The notes under the pieces are model-generated. The model was given only the letters and a program-made list of their open reading frames with translations. It was not told the DNA's origin and did not search any database. A stretch of DNA of 5,403 nt, taken from Solirubrobacterales bacterium 70-9 (GTDB lineage Bacteria > Actinomycetota > Thermoleophilia > Solirubrobacterales > 70-9). Below are positions 4,287-5,403 of this stretch, piece after piece (positions within the stretch are counted from its first letter, which is position 1; every line of letters starts with the position of its first letter). A program made the translations under genes and the position numbers. The stretch spans positions 24,629 to 30,031 of the forward strand of contig MKSH01000122.1 in assembly GCA_001898095.1 (NCBI GenBank), in the 5' to 3' direction.

Positions 4287-4308
4287 GCGGCAGCGCATCC
4301 GCTGCCGC
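4287..4308 (-). repeat. Strong intercistronic hairpin after ctaE
   Basis: GCGGCAGCG (4287-4295) and CGCTGCCGC (4300-4308) form a perfect 9-bp stem around a 4-nt loop (CATC), 3 nt after the ctaE stop on the - strand. No T-run follows. The downstream gene's ribosome binding site starts 4 nt beyond it. It may mark an mRNA processing site, a 3' stabiliser for ctaE mRNA, or a partial terminator. Confidence 0.6.
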
Positions 4309-4311
4309 CGA

Positions 4312-4962
4312 CTAGAGGATGTAGACGGTGAAGAACACGATGATCCACATGATGTCGACGAAGTGCCAGTAGATGCCCGGCACCTCGACGCCGAGGTGCT
4401 TCTCGGCGTCTTTGTCGAAGTGGCCGCGGAAGGCGCGGATCGTGGCGAAGGTAAGCAGCATCAGTCCGGCGAAGACGTGGGCGCCGTGCAGGCCGGTCAG
4501 CGAGTAGAAGATCGAGCCGAAGGCCTCGGTCCGGGCGCTGAAGCCGATGTGCACGTACTCGTTGATCTGCACGAAGAGGAAGGTCAGGCCGAGCAGCCAG
4601 GTCACCGCCAGGCCGAGTTTCATCGCCTGTTTGTTGCCCTTGCGGATCCCCTCGAGGGCGTAGTGGATGGTGAAGCTCGAGGAGACCAGGATCGCCGTGT
4701 TCATACCCGCGACGGCGACCGGGAGTTCGAAGGGGTGCGGCGGCCAGGACGGCGGGTTGACGACGACACGGAGGAAGAAGTACGACGCGAAGAAGGCGCC
4801 GAACAGCATCACCTCGGAGATGATGAAGAGCAGGATGCCGAGCGTTTGGCGGTCGATCCGCGAGCTCTGGTTGGCCTCCGGCGGGCCGTGGTGATCGTGC
4901 TGGTGGGTGTCGGCGGCGTGACCGCCGGCCCCGCCAGGAAGCGGTACAGAAGCGCTCTCCAT
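4312..4962 (-). CDS. ctaE: Cytochrome c oxidase subunit III
   Basis: Core subunit of an aa3/caa3-type terminal oxidase; it has no metals but stabilises subunit I and its proton uptake. The 216-residue length with about five helices matches the short form usual in Bacillus and actinobacteria. Family signatures are LFIISEVMLFGAFFASYFF with conserved Glu50, HYALEGIRKGN, QINEYVHIGFS, GSIFYSLTGLHGAHVFAG, and the C-terminal HFVDIMWIIVFFTVYIL (His200). Residues 1-35 are hydrophilic with five histidines between 15 and 25, an unusual extension. The start overlaps the stop of the preceding gene (ATGA, 4961-4964 read on the - strand), and GGAGGTGA (4969-4976) supplies the ribosome binding site. Subunits I and II are not in the window; they could lie further right or elsewhere. 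Confidence 0.97.
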   Translation of the reverse strand: MESASVPLPGGAGGHAADTHQHDHHGPPEANQSSRIDRQTLGILLFIISEVMLFGAFFASYFFLRVVVNPPSWPPHPFELPVAVAGMNTAILVSSSFTIHYALEGIRKGNKQAMKLGLAVTWLLGLTFLFVQINEYVHIGFSARTEAFGSIFYSLTGLHGAHVFAGLMLLTFATIRAFRGHFDKDAEKHLGVEVPGIYWHFVDIMWIIVFFTVYIL

Positions 4963-5403
4963 CAGTGCTCACCTCCCTCGGCGACCGCTGCGGCGACCGC
5001 GGCCGGGGCACGACCGACCTCTAGATGGCTGACAGGCTTGTCGGTGATCCCGCGGACCCGTCCGACCAGGTCGCTCTCCAGCCAGCGGGACTGCTGCCCG
5101 GCGAAGGTGGAGATCAGGATCTCGTCGATCTTGTAGTGCTCGATCGCGTTGCGGACCGCCTCGAAGGGGTCCTCGGCGGAGATCGGCAGGCCGGTCGCGT
5201 CGATTTCGGCGCGATAGAGCTCGGCCAGCGTCGCCGCCAGGTCGCGGACCACCTGGTCCTCGGAGACGGCCTCGCTGCGCGGGCTGACGATCGTGTAGCG
5301 GTGCGGGCGGGTCACGGCACGCTCCTTCAGCCGGTTGACCAGGTCCGGCGCGTTCACGGTCTGGGTCGAGATCACCAGCACGTGGGCGACGTCGAGGCGG
5401 ATC
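4962..5403 (-). CDS. Universal-stress-protein-like alpha/beta protein, 5' end outside the window
   Basis: About 146 residues are visible and the frame runs off the right edge, so the true start is not seen. A GTG at 5381 is possible, but RLDVAHV before it reads naturally as part of the first strand. The pattern is a Rossmann-like alpha/beta fold: HVLVISTQT (strand 1), HRYTIVSP (strand 2), a helix rich in Ala/Glu, then DPFEAVRNAIEHYKIDEILI and STFAGQQSRWLESDLVGR, ending KPVSHLEV. This is similar to UspA-like proteins common in actinobacteria. The glycine-rich ATP-binding motif of ATP-binding UspA members (GxxG then GS/T) is not evident, so nucleotide binding is doubtful. Its stop overlaps the ctaE start (ATGA), so the two are almost certainly on one mRNA and translationally coupled. 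Why a stress-type protein is tied to an oxidase subunit is unknown. Confidence 0.75.
   Translation of the reverse strand, partial: IRLDVAHVLVISTQTVNAPDLVNRLKERAVTRPHRYTIVSPRSEAVSEDQVVRDLAATLAELYRAEIDATGLPISAEDPFEAVRNAIEHYKIDEILISTFAGQQSRWLESDLVGRVRGITDKPVSHLEVGRAPAAVAAAVAEGGEH
4969..4976 (-). promoter_or_regulatory. Ribosome binding site of ctaE
   Basis: Read on the - strand this is GGAGGTGA inside the 3' end of the preceding gene, with GGAGG 9 nt before ATG 4962. It shows ctaE can be initiated independently as well as by coupling. Confidence 0.65.

Noticed and set aside
4048..5136. Long + strand open frame opposite ctaE and its neighbours
   Set aside because: Its Glu/Asp/Arg/Val-rich sequence is the shadow of the - strand genes; CtaE family motifs settle the strand.
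1..5403. tRNA or rRNA genes, CRISPR arrays, insertion sequences, riboswitches
   Set aside because: Looked for by eye on both strands; no cloverleaf, spaced repeats, transposase or known leader motif was found.

Overview
The window is GC-rich (codons ending mostly in G or C) and carries parts of an aerobic respiratory chain: cytochrome c oxidase subunit III, heme A synthase, a diheme lipoprotein cytochrome c and several small membrane proteins that look like oxidase accessory subunits. The actinobacterial type of heme A synthase (one cysteine pair in the first extracytoplasmic loop, a GSGPHAG motif in the second half), a lipoprotein rather than soluble cytochrome c, and start codons set directly behind -10-like boxes suggest a high-GC actinobacterium, perhaps Thermoleophilia/Solirubrobacterales. 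The taxon is inferred from style, not from a marker gene.

Layout, left to right. 1-151 holds no gene I can support; it has a hairpin and an imperfect tandem repeat. On the + strand, 152-579 is a coupled pair (ATGA overlap): a 37-residue single-span protein and a 104-residue two-span protein resembling small oxidase subunits. A convergent junction (580-694) follows, with two hairpins, one a perfect 20-bp inverted repeat. On the - strand, 695-1105 encodes a two-CBS-domain protein. A 123-bp divergent promoter region leads to the + strand genes for the diheme cytochrome c lipoprotein (1229-1921), ctaA (1962-2966) and a nine-span membrane protein (2986-3771). The last has aspartates in predicted helices 6 and 7, a GFGD motif and a C-terminal PxAL, reminiscent of presenilin/signal-peptide-peptidase GxGD proteases. 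Everything to the right is on the - strand. In transcription order it is a 5'-truncated universal-stress-protein-like gene, ctaE (ATGA overlap), a 71-residue two-span protein, and a 71-residue coiled-coil plus membrane-anchor protein whose 3' end overlaps the GxGD gene by 14 bp.

Likely joint role: CtaA makes heme a for the oxidase, CtaE is a core subunit of it, the diheme lipoprotein probably passes electrons to it, and the small membrane proteins are candidate subunits or assembly helpers. Oxidase subunits I and II are not in the window. The parts I find most worth checking are the GxGD-like membrane protein beside ctaA, the unnamed small proteins around ctaE and at the left edge, and the long perfect inverted repeat at 619-686.
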